DNA of 64,000 bases from Variovorax sp. TBS-050B (GTDB lineage: Bacteria; Pseudomonadota; Gammaproteobacteria; Burkholderiales; Burkholderiaceae_C). The stretch covers positions 372,001-436,000 of the forward strand of contig NZ_JARXYR010000001.1 in NCBI RefSeq assembly GCF_029893635.1, given 5' to 3'. A model generated the notes under the pieces. That model saw only the letters and a program-made list of their open reading frames with translations. It did no database searches and was not told the DNA's origin. The translations under genes were made by a program, and so were the position numbers. Below, piece after piece: positions 19,251 to 27,813 of the stretch (its first letter is position 1; the number at the start of each line of letters is the position of its first letter).

Positions 19251-20324
19251 ATGAAAGCTCCCGCGCGCCGACGCCGCCGCATCGCCCTGGGGGCCGCGGC
19301 GCTGGCTGCGCTGGCGCTGCTGGCCGGCACCGCGTACGAGCGCGCCGGCCGCCATCGCGCGGCGCGCGAGTTTCCGCCGCCCGGGAAGATGGTCGACGTG
19401 GGCGGACGGCGCATCCAGATCGACTGCCGCGGCACCGGCTCGCCCACGGTCGTGTTCGAGGCCGGGCTCAGCATCGACGGCGCGCTGAGCTGGTCGGCGG
19501 TGCAGCCGAAGGTCGCCGCGCACACCCGCGCCTGCGCCTACAGCCGCGCCGGCTGGATGTGGAGCGATCCCGCGGACGCAGCGCCGACGCTCGCGCGGGT
19601 GACGCACGACCTGCGCGCCGCGCTGGCCGGCGCGGGCGAGACCGGTCCCTTCGTGCTGGTCGGCCAGTCGCTCGGCGGCCTCTACAGCCTGGGCTTCGTG
19701 CGCGCGTTCGGCGACCAGGTGGCGGGGCTGGTGCTCGTGGACCCCTCGCATCCCGAACAGGTCGAACGCGTGGCCGCCTACATGACCGAGACGCGCTCGC
19801 TGCGTTCGCGCATCGCCGTGGCGCTCGCGTGGTCGGGCCTGTTGCGCGCGGCGGCGCCGGCGCTGGTGCCGCAGGCGCCGAACCAGAGCCTGCGCGAGCG
19901 CGACGCCGTGCGCGCCTACGCGCCCGTGTCGCTGCGCACGCAGCTGATCGAAGGCGATGCGACCGATGCGGTGCTGGCCGAGGCGAAGGGCTTCACCGCG
20001 CTCGGCGACCGCCCGCTCGTGGTGCTGACCGCGATGGCGCCCTACACCGCCGCCGAACTGCGCGGCATGAAGATCACGCCGGCCCAGGGGCGCGAGGTGC
20101 AGCGGCTCTGGCAGGGCATGCACGCGGAGATGGCGCGCTGGTCCTCGCGCAGCCGCCATCTGCTGCTGGCGCAGGCGGGGCACGACATCCAGTTCGACGA
20201 TCCGGAAGCCGTGGCCGCCGCGGTGCTGTGGGTGGTGCAGGCGGTGCGCGGAACCGATCAGCCCGGGATGTCGGGCTCGACCAGTTGCGCCAGCGCGACC
20301 AGCGACTCCTGCCAGCCCAGGTAG
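19251..20324 (+). CDS. Alpha/beta-fold hydrolase with N-terminal membrane anchor
   Basis: 357 residues. An N-terminal Arg-rich stretch and one hydrophobic segment (RIALGAAALAALALLAGTAY) suggest a membrane-anchored or exported enzyme. The hydrolase fold shows the nucleophile elbow GQSLGG, an Asp-rich VDPSHPEQVERV strand-loop and a C-terminal AGHDIQ His, giving a plausible Ser-Asp-His triad. The motif CRGTGSPTVVFEAG is typical of a subfamily common in soil bacteria. The substrate is unknown (ester or lactone). The last 22 codons overlap the convergent SRPBCC gene by 67 bp; the natural C-terminus lies within that overlap, since the final residues look like read-through of the opposite gene. Confidence 0.83.
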   Translation: MKAPARRRRRIALGAAALAALALLAGTAYERAGRHRAAREFPPPGKMVDVGGRRIQIDCRGTGSPTVVFEAGLSIDGALSWSAVQPKVAAHTRACAYSRAGWMWSDPADAAPTLARVTHDLRAALAGAGETGPFVLVGQSLGGLYSLGFVRAFGDQVAGLVLVDPSHPEQVERVAAYMTETRSLRSRIAVALAWSGLLRAAAPALVPQAPNQSLRERDAVRAYAPVSLRTQLIEGDATDAVLAEAKGFTALGDRPLVVLTAMAPYTAAELRGMKITPAQGREVQRLWQGMHAEMARWSSRSRHLLLAQAGHDIQFDDPEAVAAAVLWVVQAVRGTDQPGMSGSTSCASATSDSCQPR

Positions 20325-20707
20325 CACATCTCGGCCGGGATCACCTCGGGAATGCCCTCCTGCACGATCGAGATCTCGGTGCCGCAGGACACCGCGACCA
20401 GGTTCACGGTGGTCTTCATCGTGCCCGGCAGGCCCGGGTCGTCGAAGCGCGCGTCGTAGGCGATGCGCTGGCCCGGTACCAGTTCGAGGTAGTTGCCGCC
20501 GAAGGAATGGCTCTGGCCGCTGCCGAAGTTGGTGAAGGACATGCGCCATGCGCCGCCCACCACCGGCTCCATCGCATGGACCTTGCCGACGAAGCCGAAG
20601 GGCGGCAGCCAGCGTTCGAAGGCGCCCGGTTCGACGAAGGCGCGGTAGAGCCGCTCCGGCGGGGCGCGCAGCACGCGGTGAAGACGGACGGTGTTCGTGG
20701 TAGCCAT
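20258..20707 (-). CDS. SRPBCC (AHSA1/START-like) domain protein
   Basis: 149 residues from the ATG at 20707, which has AGGAGA at good spacing; the longer frame to 20785 lacks such a site. The sequence is a typical AHSA1/ActivatorHsp90-like lipid-binding fold: VLRAPPERLYRAFVEPGAFERWLPP at the N-terminus, then GGAWRMSFTNFGSGQSHSFGG and a C-terminal GWQESLVALAQLVE helix. These proteins bind hydrophobic ligands, and many are of unknown function. It converges with and overlaps the hydrolase gene. The DUF2200 gene lies upstream on the same strand with a 130-bp gap. Confidence 0.88.
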   Translation of the reverse strand: MATTNTVRLHRVLRAPPERLYRAFVEPGAFERWLPPFGFVGKVHAMEPVVGGAWRMSFTNFGSGQSHSFGGNYLELVPGQRIAYDARFDDPGLPGTMKTTVNLVAVSCGTEISIVQEGIPEVIPAEMCYLGWQESLVALAQLVEPDIPG

Positions 20708-20837
20708 GGTTGCTTTCTCCTGATGTGCAGAGGACGACCCTCTATGGACACGTCGATCGAGGCTGGCGGGAATCGACAGGCCCAAGACTGGGGAAAACCC
20801 GTATCCGCCGGCAGCGGCGGGCGCAGGCCCCTGGCGT

Positions 20838-21185
20838 TCACCGCATGATCTTCTCGATCGCCTTGCCCTTGGCCAGCTCGTCGATCAGCTTGTCCAGGCA
20901 GCGGATCTTCCGCATCAGCGGGTCCTCGATCTCCTCCACGCGCACGCCGCAGACCACGCCGGTCACCAGCGCGCTGTGCGGATGGATCGCCGGCGCCTCG
21001 TCGAAGAAGGTCCGGAAGTCGTTCGCCTGCGCGATCTGCCGCTGCAGCCCCGCCGCGTCGTAGCCCGTGAGCCACCGGATCAGCTGGTCGACTTCGTCCT
21101 TCGTGCGGTTCTTGCGCTCGGCCTTCTGCACGTACAGCGGATAGACCTTGGCGAACGGCATGGTGAAGAGGGATGGCTTCGGCAT
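20838..21185 (-). CDS. DUF2200 family protein
   Basis: 115 residues, full length for this family of small cytoplasmic proteins. Recognised from [26 protein letters not shown] and the central WLTGYD...[48 protein letters not shown]. The protein is charged and soluble, with no signal peptide. The biochemical role of the family is unknown. It is downstream of an AraC regulator gene on the same strand (40-bp gap), so it may be co-transcribed with it. Confidence 0.88.
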   Translation of the reverse strand: MPKPSLFTMPFAKVYPLYVQKAERKNRTKDEVDQLIRWLTGYDAAGLQRQIAQANDFRTFFDEAPAIHPHSALVTGVVCGVRVEEIEDPLMRKIRCLDKLIDELAKGKAIEKIMR

Positions 21186-21225
21186 GGTCGGCTCCTTGCT
21201 CGGGTTGAAGATCGCCGTGCGCGGT

Positions 21226-22014
21226 TCACGCGGCGTGCCGTCCCTGCGAGGCCGCCGCGCGCAAGGGCTTCACGGCCGCGGGTGCATGGCCATAGGCCTT
21301 GGAGAACGCGCGCGAGAACGCCTCGGCGCTGCCGAAGCCCGTGCGCCGCGCCGCGAGCTTGACCGGATCGCCCGCCAGCAGATGGCGCCGCGCGAGCGTG
21401 AGCCGCCAGGCGCTGAGGTAGGCCATCGGCGTGGTGCCCACGACCGTGCGGAAGGTGGCCATGAAGCTGCTGCGCGACATCGCCGAGCGTTCGGCGAGTT
21501 CGTCCACCGTCCAGCGCCGCTGCGGCATGTCGTGGATCGAGACCACGGCGCGGTGCAGCGCCGGATGCGCGAGCGCGGCGAACAGGCCCGGCTTCTGCGT
21601 GCCCGCGTCGATCGCGCCGCGCAGCGCCATCAGCACCAGCACCTCGCCGAGCCGGTTGATCGCGGCGCTGCGGCCGCAGCGGCTCTCCGAGGCCTCGGCC
21701 ATGAAGGCGGCGGCCGTCGCCTGCAGCGAGGGCGAACCGTCGAGCGCGACCGCGACTTCCTCGGGCATCGCACTCATCAGCGGGTTGGCTTCGTTGTCGA
21801 AGTCCACCGCCGCCGCGACGCGCGCATCGGGCGGCAGCCGCGCGAAGCCGCCGGGGCGGAAGACCACGCGCCCGGCGCCGCCCGCACCGTCGCCCGCCAG
21901 CACCAGCGCGGGCATGCCGGCTTCGCCGGGCGACAGCACCGCCACACGCAGCTTGAACACCTCGACGAAGGCCGCGAGGCGGTCCATCTTGGGCAGGTTT
22001 GGACTCTGAGTCAT
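21226..22014 (-). CDS. AraC family regulator with cupin-type N-terminal domain
   Basis: 262 residues. The N-terminal sensor ([18 protein letters not shown]...[23 protein letters not shown]) resembles the cupin_6 group. The C-terminus has the two AraC helix-turn-helix motifs ([38 protein letters not shown] and [29 protein letters not shown]). The start is uncertain: ATG 22014 is used, but ATG 22032 and ATG 21987 are also possible, none with a clear ribosome binding site. By analogy with the paralogue at 40.7-41.6 kb, 21987 is attractive. It is divergent from the peroxiredoxin-like gene, which it probably controls. Both divergent AraC promoters in this window share GGCGGACGTT. Confidence 0.85.
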   Translation of the reverse strand: MTQSPNLPKMDRLAAFVEVFKLRVAVLSPGEAGMPALVLAGDGAGGAGRVVFRPGGFARLPPDARVAAAVDFDNEANPLMSAMPEEVAVALDGSPSLQATAAAFMAEASESRCGRSAAINRLGEVLVLMALRGAIDAGTQKPGLFAALAHPALHRAVVSIHDMPQRRWTVDELAERSAMSRSSFMATFRTVVGTTPMAYLSAWRLTLARRHLLAGDPVKLAARRTGFGSAEAFSRAFSKAYGHAPAAVKPLRAAASQGRHAA

Positions 22015-22100
22015 GAAAGGCGGACGTTCCATGTCGCGGAGCATGCGATCTTTGGCACTCGCTGGCAATCCCGCCGGCCATCCGACCAAGGACTCCGATC

Positions 22101-22646
22101 ATGCTGTTGCCCCGCCAGCAGGCCCCCGAACTCGCCGTCGACACCCTGGATGCAGGCCGCTTCCGGCTCGCCGACGAAACACCCGAGCGCATGACGCTGG
22201 TGTGCTTCTACCGCGGGCTGCACTGCCCGATCTGCGCCAATTACCTGAAGGAGCTCGAGCGGCTCACGCCCGCCTTCGCCGAACGCGGCGTGCGCACCAT
22301 CGCGATCAGTTCCGACACCGAGGACCGTGCCCGCGCCATGGCCAAGAAGATCGGCGCCGCACAGCTGCGCATCGGCTGGGGCCTGTCGCTCGCAGATGCG
22401 CGCCGCTGGGGGCTGTACGTCTCGGCCTCGCGCGGCAAGACCTCGATCGGCATCGAGGAGCCGGCGCTGTTCTCGGAGCCGGGGCTCTTCCTCGTGCGGC
22501 CGGACAACAGCATCTACTACCTGTCGGTGCAGTCGATGCCCTTCGTGCGGCCCCACTTCGCCGAGATGGTGCAGGCGCTCGACTTCGTGATCCAGCACGA
22601 CTATCCGGCGCGCGGCGAACAGCCGCCCGACACCGCGCCAAACTGA
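22101..22646 (+). CDS. Peroxiredoxin-like (AhpC/TSA family) thiol protein
   Basis: 181 residues, thioredoxin fold. The N-terminal strand leads to LVCFYRGLHCPICANYLKEL, with Cys 42 and Cys 45 forming a CxxC pair at the peroxidatic position; TIAISSDTEDRA follows and a distal FLVRPDNSIYYLSVQSMPFVRP forms the resolving half. This is the alkyl hydroperoxide reductase/thiol antioxidant-like group, often annotated redoxin; peroxidase activity is likely but not proved by the motif. Divergent from the AraC regulator with an 86-bp shared promoter region. It is probably induced by electrophilic or oxidative compounds. Confidence 0.85.
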   Translation: MLLPRQQAPELAVDTLDAGRFRLADETPERMTLVCFYRGLHCPICANYLKELERLTPAFAERGVRTIAISSDTEDRARAMAKKIGAAQLRIGWGLSLADARRWGLYVSASRGKTSIGIEEPALFSEPGLFLVRPDNSIYYLSVQSMPFVRPHFAEMVQALDFVIQHDYPARGEQPPDTAPN

Positions 22647-23057
22647 AGCGCCGGCGCCGGGCGCGCGACAAGAGGGGATGTGGCGCGCTTTTCACACCAT
22701 GCGCTCGCCCAGGAGACTGGCTCGTTGGGTCTGTCTGCCGGTGTGTCGGGTGCCATGCGCATCGTGCTCGTTCGCTGTTGCTACCTTGAAGCACCGTTCG
22801 GCATCCGCCCCGAGGAGCGCGCCACATCGGAGAGCAGACTGCAACGCGCGCGCGGCGCGTCGTGTCAGCGGGATGCGGAAGCGTTGTAGGAATTCACGCC
22901 CTCCGACGGCGTCGGAGGCCGCCTGAGCAGGACGCGAACTATTGCGCAAGTCGCCCAGGATTTTTTCGCACGGCGCCTCGGGCAACAATAGTTTGCAACT
23001 GCGCCCCGCTGGCCCAAGCCAGACTCGCGGCTCGATTCGCTCATCGAGGTCTGGCGC
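22647..23057. other. 411-bp non-coding gap upstream of vgrG with two inverted repeats
   Basis: No convincing gene: the short open frames on both strands have no family resemblance or ribosome binding site. There are two structured elements. CCTCCGAC at 22900-22907 and GTCGGAGG at 22911-22918 form an 8-bp stem with a 3-nt loop. AACTATTG at 22937-22944 and CAATAGTT at 22986-22993 form a second dyad enclosing a T6 run (22961-22966). The second lies about 65 bp before vgrG and may be an operator or leader structure. Local base composition is lower in GC than the flanks. Confidence 0.35.
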
Positions 23058-26000
23058 GTGTCTTCCATTTTCTCAACCGGTTCGCGAACCATCAGCGTCG
23101 ACAGCGCCGCCATGCCCTCGCTGCTCGGCGTACCGGCGCTCGAATTCAAGTCGCTCCAAGGCACCGAGGCGCTCGGCGAGCTCTTCGAGTACACCGTGCG
23201 GCTGCAGACCCCCGACAACCCCCTGCTCACCGAATACCTCAGCGGCAACGTGCCCGTGAAGCAGCTGCTGGGCAAGGAGTTCGGCATCCGCATCGCGCTG
23301 GACGGCGCGGGCTCCGGCCTGCACGCACGCACCGGCGCCGGCACGCGCGAGATCAACGGCCTCGTCACCCGCACCCGCTTCGTGCAGCACGAGAACCGCC
23401 GCAGCATCTACGAGATCACCCTGCGGCCCTGGCTCGTGCTGGCCTGCCACACCAGCGACCACCGGATCTTCCAGAACAAGACCGCGCTGCAGATCGTCGA
23501 GGAGGTGCTGGCCGACTACAGCTTCCCCACCGAGAAGAGAACCACCCGCACCTACCCCGTGCGGACCTTCCAGGTCCAGTACGGCGAGACCGACTTCGAG
23601 TTCATCACGCGGCTGATGCAGGAGTTCGGCCTCTACTACTTCTTCGAGCACGGGGACGGCACCCACCGCCTGGTGCTCGTGGACGACGCCGGCGCCCACC
23701 GGCGCTTCCGGAGCGAGGCCTACCACACCATCCGCCACCACCCGCCGGGCCACAAGATCGACGAGGAATACTGCGACAGCTTCCACAGCACCGAGAGCCT
23801 CGCCTCCGGCCAATGGACGACCAGCGACTTCGACTTCACCCGCCCGCGCGCGCGGCTGGAGCAGGTCTGCAGGATGCCGCGCGACACCGGCCACAACGCG
23901 CAGGAGCTCTACCGCTGGCCGGGCGACTACAGCGAGCCCGAGGAAGGCCGCGACCTGGCGCGCACCCGCATGGAAGCCACCGGCGCGCCCGCGAGCCGCG
24001 GCCAGGGCGGCGGCAGCCTGCGCGGGGTGGTCACCGGCTGCACCTTCGCGCTCGCCGGCCACCCGCAGGACAGCGCCAACCGGGACTACCTCGTCATCGC
24101 CAGCAGCCTGCGGCTCCACGAGAACGCGCACGCGAGCGGCGGCGAGGATGCCTACCTGTGCCGCTGCGACTTCGAGGTCCAGCCCGCCGAGACCGTGTTC
24201 CGCTCGCCGCAGACGCAGCCCAAGCCGCGCACCATGGGCCCCCAGACCGCCATCGTCACCGGCCCGGCGGGCGAAGACCTCTGGACCGACGAGTACGGGC
24301 GCGTCAAGCTGAGCTTCCACTGGAACCGCTACTGCACCCGGGACGAGAACGCCTCCTGCTGGATCCGGGTGGCTTCGACGTGGGCGGGCACGCAGTTCGG
24401 CGGCATGCACGTGCCGCGCATCGGCCAGGAGGTGATCGTCGACTTCGAGAACGGCGATCCGGACCGCCCGATCGTGACGGGGCGGGTCTACAACCGGCTG
24501 AACATGCCGCCGCGGGAGCTGCCCGGGCAGGCGGGGCTGTCGGGGTTTCGCAGCAGCGAGCTGCACGCGGGGACCGGCGCGGGGGCCCGGGGCAACCACA
24601 TGACGCTGGACGACCACCCGGGCAAGATCCAGGCGCAGCTCAAGAGCGACCACCTGAGCAGCAGCCTGAGCCTGGGGCACATCGGGCGCATCGAGGACAC
24701 GGCGGGGCGCAAGGACGACCGGGGCCAGGGCGCGGAGCTGCGCACGGACGGCCACGGGGCGGTGCGCGCGGCGCGCGGGCTGCTCGTGAGCACCGAGGCG
24801 CGGGCCGATGCCCGGGCGCACATCACGGACATGGGCGAGACGGTCTTCCGGCTGGGCCAGGCGCAGGCGCTGCATGAGGCGACCAGCGGCCTGGCGCTCC
24901 AGGCCGGGGCGCACGAGGCGGGCGACCAGGATGCGGTGATGAAGGTGGTGGCGCGCCAGAACGCGGCGATCGAGGGCAAGTCCGGCGCAGGCGGTGCAAG
25001 CGGTGCACGAGGTGCGGGCGAATTCGCGGAGTTCGAGGAACCGCATCTGGTGCTGGCGAGCCCGTGCGGGATCCATGCGAGCACGGGCGGCTCGACGCAC
25101 GTGGCGAGCACGCAGCACAACGCCTGGACGAGCGGGGGGCACACGAGCATCGGTGCGGGCGGGAGCCTGCTGGCGAGCGTGAAGGAGGCGGTGCGCCTGT
25201 TCGCGTACAAGGCGATCCGGCTGACGGCGGCGACGGCGGGCATCGACGTGGTGGCGCTGCAGCAGGGCATCCGGCTGCTCGCCAGGCTCGACATCAGGCT
25301 GGAGGCCGAACGCATCAGCATCACGGCCAAGGAGGAGATCCTGGTCAACGGCGCGGGGAGCTACTCGCGCTGGAACGCCTCGGGGATCGTGCACGGCACC
25401 CGCGGCATCTGGCGCCAGCATGCGGCAACGCACAGCATGACGGGGCCGAGGGGGCTGGAGACGCTGTACCCGGTGCTGCCCGATCCCGACGCGTTCGAGA
25501 CGCATGGGCAGGTGCTCGAAGAGCATTTCGTGCTGATGGAGCATGCCGGCGGCCTGCGGCTGCCGGGGCAGAAGTACCGGATCACGTTCGACGGTGGACG
25601 CACCGTGGAAGGCCAGACCAACGACCAGGGCGAGACCGCGGTGGTGCAGAGCATGGTGCACCAGATCGCCACGGTGGAGCTGCTGCGCCATGCGGAGGAC
25701 GGGGTGCTGGCGAGTTACGCGTCTTTCGTGCGCACGCCGGCCGAGCAGGGTTACGACGGTCCGGCGGTGGCGGCGGCCAAGAACACCAGGAAGACGAAGC
25801 AGGTGAGTGGCAAGCCGCATGAGGTGAATGCGGACAAGGCCACCAGCGAGGACAAGGCGCCGGTGCACACGAGCTGCGATCCGCACAACTGGGGGCTGCG
25901 CATGAGTGTGCCGACGGCGGGGAGTTCGGGGCAGTGGGCGTATCCGGTGGCGGAGGGGTTTGTGCAGGAGGTCAGGGCGGCGTTGATGGGGGTGGCGTGG

Positions 26001-26909
26001 CAGAAAATCAAACTGGAATGGCCGCTGGAGGATGCTTTCAGCAGGCAGCTCCAAGCTGTTCTTAAAGCCAGCATCGAAGGTGCGCTGGGCAAAACCGCCT
26101 TCAAGCTGCCCGAGCACGCCATGCCGCAGACCGTAATTCCGGACGATGAAGAGGCTCGAAAGCTCGACATCGATCCCAACGACCTGGACCTCAAAGGCTT
26201 GATGCGCGGGCACGACTGGCTGCTGGTCGTTGCCAAGGGCGGCATCCTGCCCATCATCGAGGCCGCCCAGCGCGGCGAAGACACCTCGGACAGCCTGCGC
26301 GAGCTGGCAAGCACGCTATTCCATGAGGCGCGGCACGCGCAGCAGTACTTCTGGCTCGCCGCCATGGTGCAACAGTTTCCGAACGACTATGCCCATTTGC
26401 CGGGCCTGCAGCGTGTTTGGAAGGGCTGTTTTGCGGCCCGAATGATGCAAGTCGCTGCCGCCACTCCCGTGCCCGCCGAGCCCAGCGCCCGTGTCGGTCT
26501 GCATCGCATGGTAATCGGCATGTACTACTGGCTGCTGTGTATTGCAGAGAAGGAGAACAAGCGCAGGCTCGCGCTCACCCCCCCGCAGCTCGGTAACTTC
26601 ACAGACATTCTTCCCACCGAAATTTCTTTGGCACGAAAGGCTGCGTATGACCTCCTTCAAGAAGTGGGCCTGGGTGGCCTCTCCATCGACGTGGACGCCA
26701 TGGCCAAGGGCCCGGATGGCAGCACCGGCTACCGCATGCGCCCGTGGGAGGAAGACAGCTTCGCGTGCGAGGAAGTGGTCAAGCGCCTTTGGAGTGGTGA
26801 TGTGGGTGGCCTGCTGCCTGAGCCTGGCTTCTGCACAAGGGCTCTTGAGTTCGCTCTCAGAGCACGCGGTGATGGCAGCGCTCAGGGAAAGGCAGGACAT
26901 GCCCAATGA
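23058..26909 (+). CDS. vgrG: Type VI secretion spike protein VgrG with C-terminal metallopeptidase-like effector domain
   Basis: 1283 residues from a GTG start with GAGGT seven bases upstream. Residues 1 to about 480 are the canonical VgrG spike: gp27-like part, then the OB/gp5 region (TDEYGRVKLSFHWNR, WAGTQFGGMHVPRIGQEVIVDFENGDPDRPIVTGRVYN). Residues about 640-790 are DUF2345 (LVLASPCGIHASTGGS, ITAKEEILVNGAGSYSRW). Residues about 815-878 look like a transthyretin-type adaptor (LRLPGQKYRITFDGGRTVEGQTNDQGET). The remaining 330 residues are not a spike. They carry LFHEARHAQQYFW, an HExxH zinc-metallopeptidase motif at residues 1089-1093. P. aeruginosa VgrG2b is a known periplasm-acting VgrG with a comparable architecture, so this is probably a fused antibacterial effector. 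No T6SS structural genes are nearby, so this is an orphan island. The last 65 codons overlap the first putative immunity gene in another frame. Confidence 0.92.
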   Translation: MSSIFSTGSRTISVDSAAMPSLLGVPALEFKSLQGTEALGELFEYTVRLQTPDNPLLTEYLSGNVPVKQLLGKEFGIRIALDGAGSGLHARTGAGTREINGLVTRTRFVQHENRRSIYEITLRPWLVLACHTSDHRIFQNKTALQIVEEVLADYSFPTEKRTTRTYPVRTFQVQYGETDFEFITRLMQEFGLYYFFEHGDGTHRLVLVDDAGAHRRFRSEAYHTIRHHPPGHKIDEEYCDSFHSTESLASGQWTTSDFDFTRPRARLEQVCRMPRDTGHNAQELYRWPGDYSEPEEGRDLARTRMEATGAPASRGQGGGSLRGVVTGCTFALAGHPQDSANRDYLVIASSLRLHENAHASGGEDAYLCRCDFEVQPAETVFRSPQTQPKPRTMGPQTAIVTGPAGEDLWTDEYGRVKLSFHWNRYCTRDENASCWIRVASTWAGTQFGGMHVPRIGQEVIVDFENGDPDRPIVTGRVYNRLNMPPRELPGQAGLSGFRSSELHAGTGAGARGNHMTLDDHPGKIQAQLKSDHLSSSLSLGHIGRIEDTAGRKDDRGQGAELRTDGHGAVRAARGLLVSTEARADARAHITDMGETVFRLGQAQALHEATSGLALQAGAHEAGDQDAVMKVVARQNAAIEGKSGAGGASGARGAGEFAEFEEPHLVLASPCGIHASTGGSTHVASTQHNAWTSGGHTSIGAGGSLLASVKEAVRLFAYKAIRLTAATAGIDVVALQQGIRLLARLDIRLEAERISITAKEEILVNGAGSYSRWNASGIVHGTRGIWRQHAATHSMTGPRGLETLYPVLPDPDAFETHGQVLEEHFVLMEHAGGLRLPGQKYRITFDGGRTVEGQTNDQGETAVVQSMVHQIATVELLRHAEDGVLASYASFVRTPAEQGYDGPAVAAAKNTRKTKQVSGKPHEVNADKATSEDKAPVHTSCDPHNWGLRMSVPTAGSSGQWAYPVAEGFVQEVRAALMGVAWQKIKLEWPLEDAFSRQLQAVLKASIEGALGKTAFKLPEHAMPQTVIPDDEEARKLDIDPNDLDLKGLMRGHDWLLVVAKGGILPIIEAAQRGEDTSDSLRELASTLFHEARHAQQYFWLAAMVQQFPNDYAHLPGLQRVWKGCFAARMMQVAAATPVPAEPSARVGLHRMVIGMYYWLLCIAEKENKRRLALTPPQLGNFTDILPTEISLARKAAYDLLQEVGLGGLSIDVDAMAKGPDGSTGYRMRPWEEDSFACEEVVKRLWSGDVGGLLPEPGFCTRALEFALRARGDGSAQGKAGHAQ

Positions 26910-27813
26910 GGCGGAGAAGAAGGCCCGCTACGAGGCCTACAAAGAACGAGCGAAGGCAGCGCAAGCGGCGTATGACAACTTCCGCTACACCGATGTGCAG
27001 CGCGAGCAGGTGCTCGACTTGGTCGCGCAGGCTATGAAAGTGATTCGGGGTGAGGCGGCGTTCGACAGCCTCGAGCGACTATTGCACGTCATCGACATCG
27101 GCAAGGGCCAGCAACCGAACCCCAGCACACAACACGCATTCGATGCCAGGTTCCTGAACAAGTGGACCAGCATCTACGTGAACACCATCCCGCGGCGCGA
27201 CGGCAAGCCGGGCTTCGAGCCGGCGCATTTCCAGATCGAATTTAAACCTGCAATTAAGATGCAGCGGGAACGCCTTGAAGGCCTGCTCGGGCTCAAGATC
27301 GTCCCTGGATGGACCTCGGACGGCGGCAATCTCCAGTACGAAATCCCACAGCTCCACGGACGGGCAGCTTTCGATGGTGGCGTGTTCCGTTACTCGCCCC
27401 TCAAGCAGCCGCAGGAGAATTTTGAGATCGAGGTCGTCTTTACCTATCTGAATGGTCCGGATCACAATCCTTATGCAGCTACCCAACTCGTCCGCCTGCA
27501 GATCAGCCGCAACTACCTCACTCCCGAGCAGATCAAGCAACGCGACGACAAGAAGTTCGGCCACCTGCCCCAGACGGGCGAGCGCGCACCGAAGGACGGC
27601 CGCTACCTGGCCCTGTTCGCCAATGACGCACTCACGGCCTCGGTGCCACCGGAGCGCCGCACCTGTACTTACGACAAGGGGCAGTGGCTCGGACCAGTGC
27701 ACCTAAATGACTCCGCCACCGGACAGACCGACGCTGTGCATGCATGGTGGCAATGGATCGGTCCCGATCCGCTGGCGGCTGAGATCGAGAAGCTGTTCCC
27801 TCGCCGGTCATGA
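26716..27813 (+). CDS. Putative exported immunity protein for the VgrG effector, copy 1
   Basis: 365 residues from the ATG at 26716; the first 64 codons are inside the 3' end of vgrG in a different frame. The N-terminus has a basic stretch (RGRKTASRARK) and a hydrophobic core ending ACCLSLASAQ, so it should be exported to the periplasm; it could be a lipoprotein, since a paralogue has LAAC. The mature part starts with an acidic/basic helix (MPNEAEKKARYEAYKERAK). It then has conserved blocks shared by all copies: WTSIYVNTIPRRDGKPG, EPAHFQIEF, GGNLQYE, GGVF.YSPLKQPQ, ISRNYLTPEQIKQR, ASVPPERRTCTYDKGQW. I know no named family. Position after an effector, export and tandem duplication are the reasons for the immunity call, which is inference. 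The stop overlaps the next start as ATGA. Confidence 0.72.
   Translation: MAAPATACARGRKTASRARKWSSAFGVVMWVACCLSLASAQGLLSSLSEHAVMAALRERQDMPNEAEKKARYEAYKERAKAAQAAYDNFRYTDVQREQVLDLVAQAMKVIRGEAAFDSLERLLHVIDIGKGQQPNPSTQHAFDARFLNKWTSIYVNTIPRRDGKPGFEPAHFQIEFKPAIKMQRERLEGLLGLKIVPGWTSDGGNLQYEIPQLHGRAAFDGGVFRYSPLKQPQENFEIEVVFTYLNGPDHNPYAATQLVRLQISRNYLTPEQIKQRDDKKFGHLPQTGERAPKDGRYLALFANDALTASVPPERRTCTYDKGQWLGPVHLNDSATGQTDAVHAWWQWIGPDPLAAEIEKLFPRRS

Noticed and set aside
16722..20549. 1275-codon minus-strand frame across the histidine kinase and hydrolase genes
   Set aside because: Translation has shadow composition (His, Arg, Gln, Gly) and no family; both plus-strand genes show catalytic motifs.
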